Source: an uncultured Rhodospirillales bacterium
Lineage (GTDB): Bacteria; Pseudomonadota; Alphaproteobacteria; Acetobacterales; Acetobacteraceae
Length of the DNA: 61,114 nucleotides
Direction: 5' to 3'
Assembly (NCBI GenBank): GCA_903845065.1
Contig: CAIMWH010000193.1
Span: 1-61,114, forward strand
The notes beneath the pieces are model-generated. The model was not told the DNA's origin. It did not search any database and saw nothing but the letters and a program-made list of their open reading frames with translations. A program made the position numbers and the translations under genes. Shown here piece after piece: positions 9,440 through 17,324 of this stretch (positions within the stretch are counted from its first letter, which is position 1; every line of letters starts with the position of its first letter).

Positions 9440-10318
9440 ATGACCGATACGCCGGAATACACGCCGCCCAAGGTTTGGACCTGGAACAAGGGGAGCGGTG
9501 GGCGCTTCGCCAACATCAACCGCCCTATCGCCGGGGCGACGCATGAGAAGGAGTTGCCCGTCGGGCGCCATCCGTTCCAGCTCTACTCGCTCGCCACGCC
9601 AAATGGCGTGAAGGTGACGGTGATGCTGGAGGAGTTGCTCGCGCGCGGCCACAGCGGGGCGGAATATGACGCCTGGTTGATCAAGATCGGCGATGGCGAC
9701 CAGTTCGGCAGCGGGTTCGTTGGTATCAACCCGAATTCGAAAATCCCCGCCCTGCTCGACCGCAGCGGGCCGACGCCGATCCGGGTGTTCGAATCGGGCG
9801 CCATCCTGGTGCATCTGGCGGAGAAGTTCGGCGAATTCCTGCCGACGGAGCCGGGCGCGCGGGCGGAATGCCTGTCGTGGCTGTTCTGGCAGATGGGCAG
9901 TGCGCCCTATCTCGGCGGCGGGTTCGGGCATTTCTACGCCTACGCGCCGACCAAGATCGAATACGCCATCGACCGCTTCGCGATGGAGACCAAGCGGCAG
10001 CTTGACGTGCTGGATCGCCGGCTGGGCGAGAGCGAGTACCTGGCTGGCTCCGAGTACACCATCGCGGATATGGCGGTGTGGCCGTGGTACGGCGGGCTGG
10101 CGAAGGGGCTGCTCTATGGGGCCGGCGAGTTCCTCGATGTCGCCAGCTATACCAATGTGGTGCGCTGGGCCGACCAGATCGGCGCGCGGCCGGCGGTGCA
10201 GCGCGGGCGGATGGTGAACCGGATGCAGGGCGAGCCGTCGAGCCAGCTGCGCGAGCGGCATGAGGCGTCGGATTTCGATACCAAGACCGAGGACAAGCTC
10301 GCCGCGGCGGCGGAGTGA
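9440..10318 (+). CDS. yghU: Glutathione S-transferase / GSH-disulfide oxidoreductase YghU
   Basis: Nu-class glutathione transferase, 292 residues. Recognised from family signatures near-identical to E. coli YghU as I remember it: VWTWNKGSGGRFANINRP, HEKELPVGRHPFQLYSL, NGVKVTVMLEELL, EYDAWLIKIGDGDQFGSGFVGINPNSKIPAL, VFESGAILVHLAEKFG and the ending RHEASDFDTKTEDK. YghU binds two glutathiones and reduces disulfides and organic peroxides. The start at 9440 has AGAGGAG eight bases upstream; the frame runs further upstream into the regulator gene, but that part is Arg-rich and not YghU-like. It is followed by the nested palindrome and an alpha/beta hydrolase. Confidence 0.96.
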   Translation: MTDTPEYTPPKVWTWNKGSGGRFANINRPIAGATHEKELPVGRHPFQLYSLATPNGVKVTVMLEELLARGHSGAEYDAWLIKIGDGDQFGSGFVGINPNSKIPALLDRSGPTPIRVFESGAILVHLAEKFGEFLPTEPGARAECLSWLFWQMGSAPYLGGGFGHFYAYAPTKIEYAIDRFAMETKRQLDVLDRRLGESEYLAGSEYTIADMAVWPWYGGLAKGLLYGAGEFLDVASYTNVVRWADQIGARPAVQRGRMVNRMQGEPSSQLRERHEASDFDTKTEDKLAAAAE

Positions 10319-10324
10319 GGGGAA

Positions 10325-10443
10325 GCGCTTCTTTTTGAAAAAAGAAGCAAAAACTTTCTATCCAATGGCTTCGCCACTCTCCCTTGAGAGCGGTGAAGCC
10401 AACGGATAAAAGTTTTTTCGTTCTTTTTTTCAAAAAAGAACCG
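10325..10443. repeat. Nested palindrome: two A/T-rich hairpins inside a ~119-bp inverted repeat
   Basis: The gap between yghU and the hydrolase holds an imperfect inverted repeat with arms of about 57 bases (10325-10381 and 10386-10443), centred near 10383. Each outer end is itself a perfect small palindrome: 10327-10348 (arms GCTTCTTTTT/AAAAAGAAGC, 2-base centre) and 10420-10441 (arms GTTCTTTTTT/AAAAAAGAAC, 2-base centre). The inner arms pair through ATGGCTTCGCCACTCTC with its mismatched complement. The long A/T runs stand out sharply from the GC-rich surroundings. It looks like a dispersed intergenic element of the REP/MITE kind. It may also act as a terminator for yghU. Confidence 0.8.
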
Positions 10444-10485
10444 CTTGCTTGCTGCCAACAACCACTGTGCGGATGGGGGAACCGG

Positions 10486-11238
10486 ATGCCGATTTTCGAG
10501 CGTGGCGACGTGCGTATCCACTACGAGGAAGCCGGGTCGGGCTTTCCGCTGCTGGTGATCCCAGGCGGCGGGCTGAATGCGACGATGCGGTTCCTCGGTG
10601 ACGGGGCGCCGTTCAACCCGATGACGGAATTCGCTGGGTCGTTCCGCTGCATTTCGCTCGATCTGCGCAATGCCATCGGCGGCGGCTCGACCGGGCCGCT
10701 GGATGTGGCGCGGCCGTGGGACATGCATACCGATGACCAGCTTGCTCTGCTGGACCATCTCGGCGTCACCGATTTCATGGTGCTGGGGTTCTGCATTGGC
10801 GGGCCGTTCATCTGGAATATGCTGAAGCGTGCGCCGGGGCGGGTGGTGGCGGGGGTGCTGGCGCAGCCCAGCGGCTCGCGGCCTGAGATGCGGGACATGT
10901 TCTATAACAACAACATGGCCGGCTGGGGCGCGGCGATCCGGGCGAAGCGGTCGGAGATTTCGGCGGAAATGGTGGATACGTTCCTCACCAACATGTATCG
11001 CACCGACCCGGATTTCGTCTTCACCGTGACGCGTGATTTCGTGCGTGGCTGCACCACGCCGGTGCTGGTGTTGCCGGATGACGTGCCGGCGCATCCGTTC
11101 GCGGTGGCGATGGAGTCGGCGCGCCTGGCGCCGAACGCACAGGTGAGCCTGTATCCGTGGAAGGACCCGCCGGAGTTGATCCCGCTGGCGGTACGGCATG
11201 TCTCGATGTTCCTGAAGGCCCATCTTCCGGCGGGGTAG
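10486..11238 (+). CDS. Alpha/beta hydrolase with Cys in the nucleophile elbow
   Basis: Alpha/beta-fold hydrolase of 250 residues. The N-terminal strand and oxyanion region (YEEAGSGFPLLVIPGGGLN) and the nucleophile elbow GFCIGG (Cys103) are clear. An acidic residue in LPDDVPAHP and a His in RHVSMF or KAH could complete a triad. Most relatives have Ser in this elbow; Cys is typical of dienelactone hydrolases, although the rest of the protein does not look like DLH. The start at 10486 has GGGGGA five bases upstream; the upstream extension is translated palindrome and is rejected. Substrate unknown. Confidence 0.92.
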   Translation: MPIFERGDVRIHYEEAGSGFPLLVIPGGGLNATMRFLGDGAPFNPMTEFAGSFRCISLDLRNAIGGGSTGPLDVARPWDMHTDDQLALLDHLGVTDFMVLGFCIGGPFIWNMLKRAPGRVVAGVLAQPSGSRPEMRDMFYNNNMAGWGAAIRAKRSEISAEMVDTFLTNMYRTDPDFVFTVTRDFVRGCTTPVLVLPDDVPAHPFAVAMESARLAPNAQVSLYPWKDPPELIPLAVRHVSMFLKAHLPAG

Positions 11239-11239
11239 G

Positions 11240-12097
11240 CTACAAGTCTGCCATGGTTTTCAGCATGGCATCGCGCGCCGCGTAGTCGCCGTTGGGGTGG
11301 ACCGGGCGGATGCAGACATGGGTGGCGCCGGCCTCGAAATGGGCGCGGATCTGGCGTTTGACGCTGTCGACGTCACCCCAGTTGATCATGGCGTCAATCA
11401 GGCGGTCGGAGCCGCCGTGTTCGAAGTCGGTGGGCGTGAAGCCGATGCGTTGCCAGTGGTTGAGGTAGTTCGGCATCGAGAGATACATCGCCAGTTCGGA
11501 GCGGCCGATGGCGCGGGCGCGGGCGGCGTCGGTTTCGATGAGGAACTTCTGCGCCACGGCGAGGTGCTTGCCGGGCGGCAGGTGGGCGGCGGCGCGGCGG
11601 GTGTGTTCCGGGGTGGCGTTGACCGGCAGGGCGCCCTGGCTGCGGTCGTAGGCGAGTTTCATCATCACCGGGCCGAGGGCGGCGAGCATCACCGGCCAGT
11701 CGAGCGCGCCTGGTTCGCTGCCCTGCAGGCGGTCGAGATAGGCGCGCATGGCCGGCACCGGCTTGTCGTAGCCATGGCCGCGCGCCTCGACCATCGGGGC
11801 GTGGCTGACGCCGAGGCCGAGGATGAAGCGGTCGTCATACATGTCGCGCAGTCCGAGCAGGCCGCGCCGGGCGGTGAAGGCATCCCGCGCGTAGATGCTG
11901 GCGATGGAGCTGCCGATGCTCAGGGTTTTGGAGTGGGCGAGCATGAAGCTGGCGCTGGAGAGGGCTTCGTAGCCGACTGCCTCGGGATACCACAGCGCGC
12001 AGTAGCCGAGGTCCTCGGCGGTGGCGAGCAGGCGGGCGAGGTCGGGCGGGGTGAGGCGGTCATTGGGGTTCCACACCCCGAGGCGGCCGAGTTTCAT
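11240..12097 (-). CDS. LLM-class (luciferase-like) flavin/F420-dependent oxidoreductase
   Basis: TIM-barrel protein of 285 residues from the luciferase-like monooxygenase superfamily. Family features: LGRLGVWNPND start, EDLGYCALWYPEAVGYEALSSASFMLAHSKTLSIGSSIASIYARDAFTARRG, and the later DRFILGLGVSHAPMVEARGHGYDKPV. These resemble the F420-associated LLM proteins (TIGR03620-like), though FMN use cannot be excluded. The start at 12097 lies five bases after the stop of the enoyl-CoA hydratase-like gene, whose last codons supply an AAGGGAG ribosome site. It is the last gene of the minus-strand unit and converges on the hydrolase gene with 1 base between stops. Confidence 0.93.
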   Translation of the reverse strand: MKLGRLGVWNPNDRLTPPDLARLLATAEDLGYCALWYPEAVGYEALSSASFMLAHSKTLSIGSSIASIYARDAFTARRGLLGLRDMYDDRFILGLGVSHAPMVEARGHGYDKPVPAMRAYLDRLQGSEPGALDWPVMLAALGPVMMKLAYDRSQGALPVNATPEHTRRAAAHLPPGKHLAVAQKFLIETDAARARAIGRSELAMYLSMPNYLNHWQRIGFTPTDFEHGGSDRLIDAMINWGDVDSVKRQIRAHFEAGATHVCIRPVHPNGDYAARDAMLKTMADL

Positions 12098-12102
12098 CGC
12101 GG

Positions 12103-12882
12103 TCAGGCTCCCTTGAATTCTGGCAGGCGGCGTTCGGCCATGGCTTTGACACCCTCGCGGAAATCGGCGGTTTTGCGCTGCCATTCCTGCTCGACCAGCT
12201 CGCGCTCGGTGGCGGCTTCGATGGCGTCGGCGAGGCCGCGGCGGAGGGTTTCGCGGGTGGACTGGGTGGAGAGCGGCGCGGAGCGGGCGATTTCGACGGC
12301 CAGCGCACGGGCGGCGTCGCGCACTTCGTCCTCGGGCACCAGCATGTCGGCGAGGCCGATGGCGACCGCTTCTTCGCCACCGATGCGCCGGCCGGTGTAG
12401 AACAGCAGCGCGGCCTTCTGCGGGCCAACCAGGCGCGGCAGGGTGGTGGTGAGGCCGAAGCCGGGGTGGAAGCCGAGGCGGTTGAAGTTGGCGGAGAAGC
12501 GGGCCTCGGCGCAGGTAACGCGGAAATCCGCTACCAAGGCGAGGCCGAGGCCGCCGCCGATCGCCGGGCCGTGCACGGCGGCAACCACCGGCTTGCGGCC
12601 GCGGAAGAGGCGGATGGCTTCCTTGTAGAGGTGCTTGGCCGGGCCGGTGGTGGGTTCCACGCCGTCGGCGGGGCGGTTGGAGAAGTCCGCGCCGGCGCAG
12701 AAGGCCTTGCCCTGGGCGGCGAGCAGGATGGCGCGGCAATCCGGGTCGGCATCGAAGGCCTCGAACGCATCGGCGATCTGGCGGATGAGCGAGACGTCAA
12801 AGAAGTTGTTGGGCGGCTTGCGGATTTCCACCAGCCCGACGTGGTCGGTGAGCGAGACGGCGATGTCGGTATATGCGGTCAT
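12103..12882 (-). CDS. Enoyl-CoA hydratase/isomerase-family protein without the hydratase glutamates
   Basis: Crotonase-fold protein of 259 residues. The oxyanion-hole segments AFCAGADF (about 60-67) and GPAIGGGLGLALVADF (about 105-120) are intact, so acyl-CoA binding and enolate stabilisation are expected. Both catalytic glutamates of classical hydratases are absent: the GGGCE position reads GGGLG (Gly113) and the xPE position reads ANFNRLG (Phe133). It is thus unlikely to hydrate enoyl-CoA and may be an isomerase, hydrolase, lyase or decarboxylase type. It overlaps the upstream alpha/beta hydrolase gene by ATGA and precedes the LLM gene by five bases. Confidence 0.93.
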   Translation of the reverse strand: MTAYTDIAVSLTDHVGLVEIRKPPNNFFDVSLIRQIADAFEAFDADPDCRAILLAAQGKAFCAGADFSNRPADGVEPTTGPAKHLYKEAIRLFRGRKPVVAAVHGPAIGGGLGLALVADFRVTCAEARFSANFNRLGFHPGFGLTTTLPRLVGPQKAALLFYTGRRIGGEEAVAIGLADMLVPEDEVRDAARALAVEIARSAPLSTQSTRETLRRGLADAIEAATERELVEQEWQRKTADFREGVKAMAERRLPEFKGA

Positions 12883-13649
12883 GAATGGGTGCCCAATGTG
12901 GCCAGGAATGCATTGACGGCGGCGTTGAAGGCGGCGGGCTGATCGAGGTTGGCGGCGTGGCCGGCATCGTCGATCACCACCTTGGTGGCGCCGGGGATCT
13001 TGTTGGCCATGTAGTCGGTGGCGGCGAGGAAGGGGGTGTCGCGGCTGCCGACCAGGACTAGGGCGGGGACGTGGATATCGGGGAGCGAGTTGATCACCCC
13101 CGCGTCGCGCTGGGTGAGCATGCCGCGGGCGGCGTGGGCCAGGCCCTGGGCGTTGCGGTGGCGGCTCAGCGAGCGTTCGGCGCTGGCGGTGCGCAGGCTG
13201 GCGAGGCCCTCGGCTTCGAGCTTGGCGGCGGTGCCGAGGGAGCGGGTGTTCCAGGCCTCGCGCGCCTCGTCCTTCTTGAAGCCGGGGCCGGTGTCGATGA
13301 TGAGCAGGGCCTCGGTGCGCTCGGGGTGGGCTTTGTGGAAGGCCAGCGACATGTAGCCCCCGAGCGAAAGGCCGCCGATGATGGCGGTTTTGGCGCCGAC
13401 GGCATCGAGGATGGCCGCCATGTCGGCGACGGTGTGGTCCGCGGAATAGGCGGCGGGATCATCGGGATAGTCGGATTGGCCGTGGCCGCGCATGTCCCAC
13501 GGGATGAGGCGGTGGGTTTTACTGAGCGGCGCGATCTGGCCCTGCCACATCGCCGAGGTGGCGGAGAAACCGTGCGACATCAACAAGGTGGGACCGCTGC
13601 CGTGAACCTCGTAGTAGAGGTTGACGCCGTCGCGGTTGAGAATGGCCAT
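12879..13649 (-). CDS. Alpha/beta hydrolase (enol-lactonase-like)
   Basis: Alpha/beta hydrolase of 256 residues with a complete-looking triad: nucleophile elbow GGLSLGGYMS (Ser95), Asp in VGSRDTPF and His in DDAGHAANLDQP. HGF near residue 26 supplies the oxyanion hole. The layout resembles 3-oxoadipate enol-lactonase and related C-C or ester hydrolases. The start at 13649 has AAGGGAG about 10 bases upstream. It follows an SDR gene after 53 bases and is coupled by ATGA to the crotonase-fold gene, so it belongs to the same pathway; the substrate is not deducible. Confidence 0.93.
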   Translation of the reverse strand: MAILNRDGVNLYYEVHGSGPTLLMSHGFSATSAMWQGQIAPLSKTHRLIPWDMRGHGQSDYPDDPAAYSADHTVADMAAILDAVGAKTAIIGGLSLGGYMSLAFHKAHPERTEALLIIDTGPGFKKDEAREAWNTRSLGTAAKLEAEGLASLRTASAERSLSRHRNAQGLAHAARGMLTQRDAGVINSLPDIHVPALVLVGSRDTPFLAATDYMANKIPGATKVVIDDAGHAANLDQPAAFNAAVNAFLATLGTHS

Positions 13650-13702
13650 GTTGGTTTTCTCCCTTTGCGCGAAGTGTGACCCGCCGTGGCGGCGTTGGGA
13701 AG

Positions 13703-14542
13703 CTAACCCGGCCGGAAGGCGGCGGCCTTGTCGAACGCGGCGGCAAGGCGGGTGTAGCGGTCCTGCACCAGGCCGCGCATTTCGGGGTGGGTGAAGATGT
13801 AGAGATCGTTGTCGCGGATGCCGGCAAGCACCCGGGCGGCGGCTTCGGCCGGTGGGATTCCGTGCTCCATGGTGCGTTTGACGCCCTCGGCTAGGGCCCG
13901 GCCGTCGCGGCTGTTGGGCGGCGGGGGCGGCACGCTGGCGGGCGCGTTGCGGCGGCTTTCGTAGAACTCGGTGTTGACGGCGCCGGGGCACAGGACGCTG
14001 ACGCCGATGTTGCTGCCGGCGAGCTCGCCCGCGAGGGTCTCGCTCAGGCTTACCACCGCGGCCTTGCTGGCGCAGTACGGGCCCATGCCCCGGAACCCCT
14101 CCATGCCGGCCATGCTGCCGGTGTTGACGATGTGGGCCGGCTCGCCGTGGGATTTCATGTGGGGGAGGAATTCGGTGAGGCCGTGGATGACCCCCATCAG
14201 GTTCACCCCCAGAAGCCACTCCCACGCCGCCGGCGCCACGGTGTCGATACGGCCGCCGGTGCCGACGCCGGCGTTGTTGCAGAGGATGTGGATGTTGCCG
14301 AAATGGGCGATGGCCCGGTCGCGCGCGGCGATCACCGAGGCGCGGCTGGAGGTGTCGCAGGCCACCGCGTGCAGGCGGGAGGCGTGGGCGGCAAGGGTGG
14401 CGAGGGCGCGCGCGCGGGCGGCTTCCTCGATGTCGGCCAGCACCACGTTCATGCCGGCTTCGAGGAAGGCGCGGCCGAGCGCCAGGCCTATGCCGCTGGC
14501 GCCGCCGGTGACGAAGGCGGTTTTGCCGGTGAGGTTGTCCAT
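13703..14542 (-). CDS. SDR-family NAD(P)-dependent oxidoreductase
   Basis: Classical short-chain dehydrogenase, 279 residues, longer than the usual 250 because of a C-terminal tail. Motifs: cofactor loop TGGASGIG (12-19), NNAGVGTGG, catalytic Ser in NTGSMAGMEG and YCASKAA. An acidic residue at the end of strand 2 (VVLADIEE) suggests NAD rather than NADP. A Pro-rich insertion (SVPPPPPNSRDG) lies in the substrate loop. It starts 11 bases after the CoA-transferase stop, within the same minus-strand unit. Confidence 0.94.
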   Translation of the reverse strand: MDNLTGKTAFVTGGASGIGLALGRAFLEAGMNVVLADIEEAARARALATLAAHASRLHAVACDTSSRASVIAARDRAIAHFGNIHILCNNAGVGTGGRIDTVAPAAWEWLLGVNLMGVIHGLTEFLPHMKSHGEPAHIVNTGSMAGMEGFRGMGPYCASKAAVVSLSETLAGELAGSNIGVSVLCPGAVNTEFYESRRNAPASVPPPPPNSRDGRALAEGVKRTMEHGIPPAEAAARVLAGIRDNDLYIFTHPEMRGLVQDRYTRLAAAFDKAAAFRPG

Positions 14543-14553
14543 GGCGGGGGCCC

Positions 14554-15720
14554 TCAGGCCGCGGTGCCGGCGGCGAACAGCGCGTCGATGGCGGCGGGGC
14601 TGTAGCCGAGTTCGGTCAGCACATCGCGGCTGTGTTCGCCCAGGGCGGCGGCGAAATTGCGGACCGAGGTGTCCCCCTCCGAGAGGCGGAACGGCGGGTT
14701 GATGACCTTGAAGGTGCCGCCGGCGTCCTGCACCTCGGCCAGCGCGGCGCGGTGTTCGAGTTGCGGGTCGGCGAGGGCTTCCTCGACGGTGCGGTAGGAG
14801 GAACAGGGCACGCCGGCCGCGTTGAGCGCAGCTTCCACTTCCGGGGTGGTGAGCTTGGTGGACCAGACCTCGAGTTCGTCGACCAGTTGGCCCCAGTTGG
14901 CGCGGCGGTCGGCGTAGACGGCGAAGCGCGGGTCGGTGATCCAGTCCGGCCGGCCGGCGGCGGCGGCGAGGTTCTGGAAGCTGCGTTCGCTGGCCACCGC
15001 CGGCATCACCCAGCCGTTGGAGGTGGCGACGGGGCCGAACATCGGGCGGCCGGGCGGGGGCGTGGGGAATTGCGCGGCCTGCACTTCGCCGAGGGTGAGG
15101 GTGAGCATCGATTCGAGCATCGAGACGTCCACCATCTGGCCGCGCCCGGTGACGGTGCGCTGGAACAGGGCGGTCATCGTGGCGCCGAAGGCGTATGTGC
15201 CGGTGAGTACGTCGGCAGTGTAGATGCCGCAGTTGTCCGGACGGGTGCGGCCGGGCTGGTAGCTCAGATGCGCGAGGTCGAAGCCCGATGAGGCATGCAC
15301 GGCCGGGGCGTAGGCGGCGAGACCGGAGGAGGGGCCGGTCTGGCCGAAGCCGGAGATGGCGGTGTAGATCAGGCGCGGGTTGATCGCCTTCAGCACGTCA
15401 TAGTGCAGGCCGAAGCGCTGCATCACGCCTGGGCGGAAATTCTCCACCAGCACGTCCGCCTCGGCGACCAGGCGCTTGACGATCTCGACCGCTTCCGGCC
15501 GCTTGAGGTCGAGCACCAGGCTGCGCTTGCCGGCGTTGAGCTGGCCGTAGGAGGTGCTGGCGCCGGCACGAAACGGCGGGCGGGCGCGCATCAGTTCGCC
15601 CTCGGCGGTCTCGATCTTGATGACCTCGGCGCCGGCATCGGCCAGCAGGCGCGCGCAGTACGGCCCCGCGATGGTGGTGGCGAGATCGAGCACGCGGATG
15701 TTGGCGAGCGGGCGGTTCAT
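14554..15720 (-). CDS. CaiB/BaiF-type (family III) CoA-transferase
   Basis: Family III CoA-transferase, 388 residues. It transfers CoA between carboxylic acids through a covalent aspartyl intermediate; the catalytic Asp is D170 in GIYTADVLTGTYAFGA. Other signatures are LDLATTIAGPYCARLLADAGAEVIKIE near the N-terminus, SGFGQTGPSSGLAAYAP, and VDVSMLESMLTL. In this operon it probably makes the CoA ester on which the crotonase-fold protein acts. It lies 38 bases after the amidohydrolase gene. Donor and acceptor are unknown. Confidence 0.95.
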   Translation of the reverse strand: MNRPLANIRVLDLATTIAGPYCARLLADAGAEVIKIETAEGELMRARPPFRAGASTSYGQLNAGKRSLVLDLKRPEAVEIVKRLVAEADVLVENFRPGVMQRFGLHYDVLKAINPRLIYTAISGFGQTGPSSGLAAYAPAVHASSGFDLAHLSYQPGRTRPDNCGIYTADVLTGTYAFGATMTALFQRTVTGRGQMVDVSMLESMLTLTLGEVQAAQFPTPPPGRPMFGPVATSNGWVMPAVASERSFQNLAAAAGRPDWITDPRFAVYADRRANWGQLVDELEVWSTKLTTPEVEAALNAAGVPCSSYRTVEEALADPQLEHRAALAEVQDAGGTFKVINPPFRLSEGDTSVRNFAAALGEHSRDVLTELGYSPAAIDALFAAGTAA

Positions 15721-15758
15721 GCGGACGTTCCCTGGCGGCTGTTATTTTGTTGGGTTGG

Positions 15759-16574
15759 TTATAGCGCCTCGGGCCAGCGGAGCCAGTCGCGGATGGCGCC
15801 GCCCATGACGCGTTCGAGGTCATGGCCGTGCAGCCAGGGGAGTTCCTCGGTGAACAGGGTGACGCATTGGCGGTAGGTGCAGGGCATGCGGGTGATGTCG
15901 GTGCCCCAGAAGAAGCGATCGGGGCCGAAGGCGTCAAAGATGCGGTGCAGGCCCTCATGCAGGTTGAGGAAGGGGTAGGGCTGGGTGGAGTAGCCCGGCG
16001 CGCCGGTGGCCTTGACCGCGACGTTGGGGAGGCGGGCGAGGGCGAGCAGGGTGTCGAGATCGGCGAAGGCCGCTTCGTCCTGCTTGAGGCGGATCAGGCC
16101 GCAGTGGTCGATGATGAGTTTGAGGCCGGGGTGGCGTTCGGCGATGGTGCGGAACTGCGGCAGGAAGGGGCCGGAGAGGAGGGCGACCGGGATGTTGGCG
16201 CGTTCGGCCTCGGGCCAGATCCAGTCCATCGCGCCGCTGTCGAGCAAGGCGCGCTGGGCCGGGTGGAGCGGCGCCCAGCGCAGGCCAAGCATGCCGGGCT
16301 GGTCGAGCCAGGTGTCGATCAGGTCGCGGCTTTCCGGGCGATCGGGGGGGAAGCTGCCGAGGATGGCGAAGCGGCCGGGGTAGGCGCGCTGGGCCGCGGC
16401 GGCGACGGCGAGGGCATTCGGGTCCCAGCCCGGGGGGTGGATGATGGCGGCGTGGACGCCCGCTTCGTCCATCGCCGCGAGCATTGCCTCGGCGGTGACT
16501 TCGGGGACCGGCCAGTGGTTGATGCTGGGGGTTCCGCTGGACCAGATATGCACCTGGGCGTCGACGATGCGCAT
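15759..16574 (-). CDS. Amidohydrolase-2 family metal-dependent hydrolase
   Basis: TIM-barrel hydrolase of 271 residues related to 2-pyrone-4,6-dicarboxylate hydrolase and other amidohydrolase-2 enzymes. The N-terminal motif is VDAQVHIW (HxW instead of HxH, as in many PDC-hydrolase relatives). Conserved later segments are LIIDHCGLIR and the metal or catalytic Asp in FFWGTDITRMP. These enzymes hydrolyse lactones or decarboxylate. It starts 76 bases after the gntR gene and leads the enzyme part of the minus-strand unit. Confidence 0.92.
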   Translation of the reverse strand: MRIVDAQVHIWSSGTPSINHWPVPEVTAEAMLAAMDEAGVHAAIIHPPGWDPNALAVAAAAQRAYPGRFAILGSFPPDRPESRDLIDTWLDQPGMLGLRWAPLHPAQRALLDSGAMDWIWPEAERANIPVALLSGPFLPQFRTIAERHPGLKLIIDHCGLIRLKQDEAAFADLDTLLALARLPNVAVKATGAPGYSTQPYPFLNLHEGLHRIFDAFGPDRFFWGTDITRMPCTYRQCVTLFTEELPWLHGHDLERVMGGAIRDWLRWPEAL

Positions 16575-16650
16575 GGCGGCCTTCTCCCGGACTGACTTTT
16601 GGGAGGAGCGTAGCGATGCGGTCGCGGATGGGGAACCTGGGCCGCCGCCG

Positions 16651-17322
16651 CTAGGACGCGGTGGCGTCGATCAGTTCGGGGTGGCGGTGGGCCAGATCAT
16701 CCGCGATGCGCAGCACTTCGGACAGGTGGGTGCGGATGGCGGTTTCGGCGGCGGCGGGCTGGCGGTTCAGCACCGCCTGGAGGATGGCGTGGTGCTGCGT
16801 GATCAGCACGTCGACCGGGGTGACGGCGGGGAGGCTGAGGATGCGCACGCGGTCAAACTGCACCTTCTCGCGTTCGATGATCGACCAGACGCCGACCAGC
16901 GCGGTGCCCTCGGCGAAGGCGCGGTGGAACATGTCGTCATAGGCGGTGAACGCCTCGGGATTGTCGCGCGCATCGATTTGGCCGCGCATGGCGGTTTCGC
17001 ACAGGGCCTGGGCTTCGGCGGGCAGGCCCTGTTCGGCGGCGCGGCGGATAATGGCGACTTCGAGCGCCTCGCGCACGAAACGGGCCCGCTCCATGGCTTG
17101 CAGGGAGATCTTGCTGACGAAGCTGCCGCGCTGCGGGCGGACATCGATCAGCCCGTCATCGACGAGGCGGATGAGGGCCTCGCGCACCGGGGCGCGGCTG
17201 GTGCCGAAGCGGGCGGCGAGGTCGTTTTCCGAGAGGCGGATGCCAGGCTTCAGGCGGAGCGAGACGATATCCTGGCGCAGCACGCCGTAGATGGAACGCG
17301 CGGACGGGTCGGTGGCGGACAT
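16651..17322 (-). CDS. GntR-family regulator (FCD subfamily), probable local repressor of TRAP and uronate genes
   Basis: A 223-residue regulator. The winged helix is at residues 8-75 (RLSENDLAARFGTSRAPVREALIRLVDDGLIDVRPQRGSFV). The FCD domain carries the usual metal-binding type residues (DDMFH, QHHAI, RTHL). It starts 2 bases after the TAA of the TRAP permease gene; an upstream in-frame ATG at 17349 inside that gene has no better ribosome site. Placement in the TRAP operon, and paired palindromes in the divergent promoter region at 20.3-20.4 kb, make it the best candidate to bind those operators. The effector is probably a sugar acid. Confidence 0.94.
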   Translation of the reverse strand: MSATDPSARSIYGVLRQDIVSLRLKPGIRLSENDLAARFGTSRAPVREALIRLVDDGLIDVRPQRGSFVSKISLQAMERARFVREALEVAIIRRAAEQGLPAEAQALCETAMRGQIDARDNPEAFTAYDDMFHRAFAEGTALVGVWSIIEREKVQFDRVRILSLPAVTPVDVLITQHHAILQAVLNRQPAAAETAIRTHLSEVLRIADDLAHRHPELIDATAS

Positions 17323-17324
17323 GG

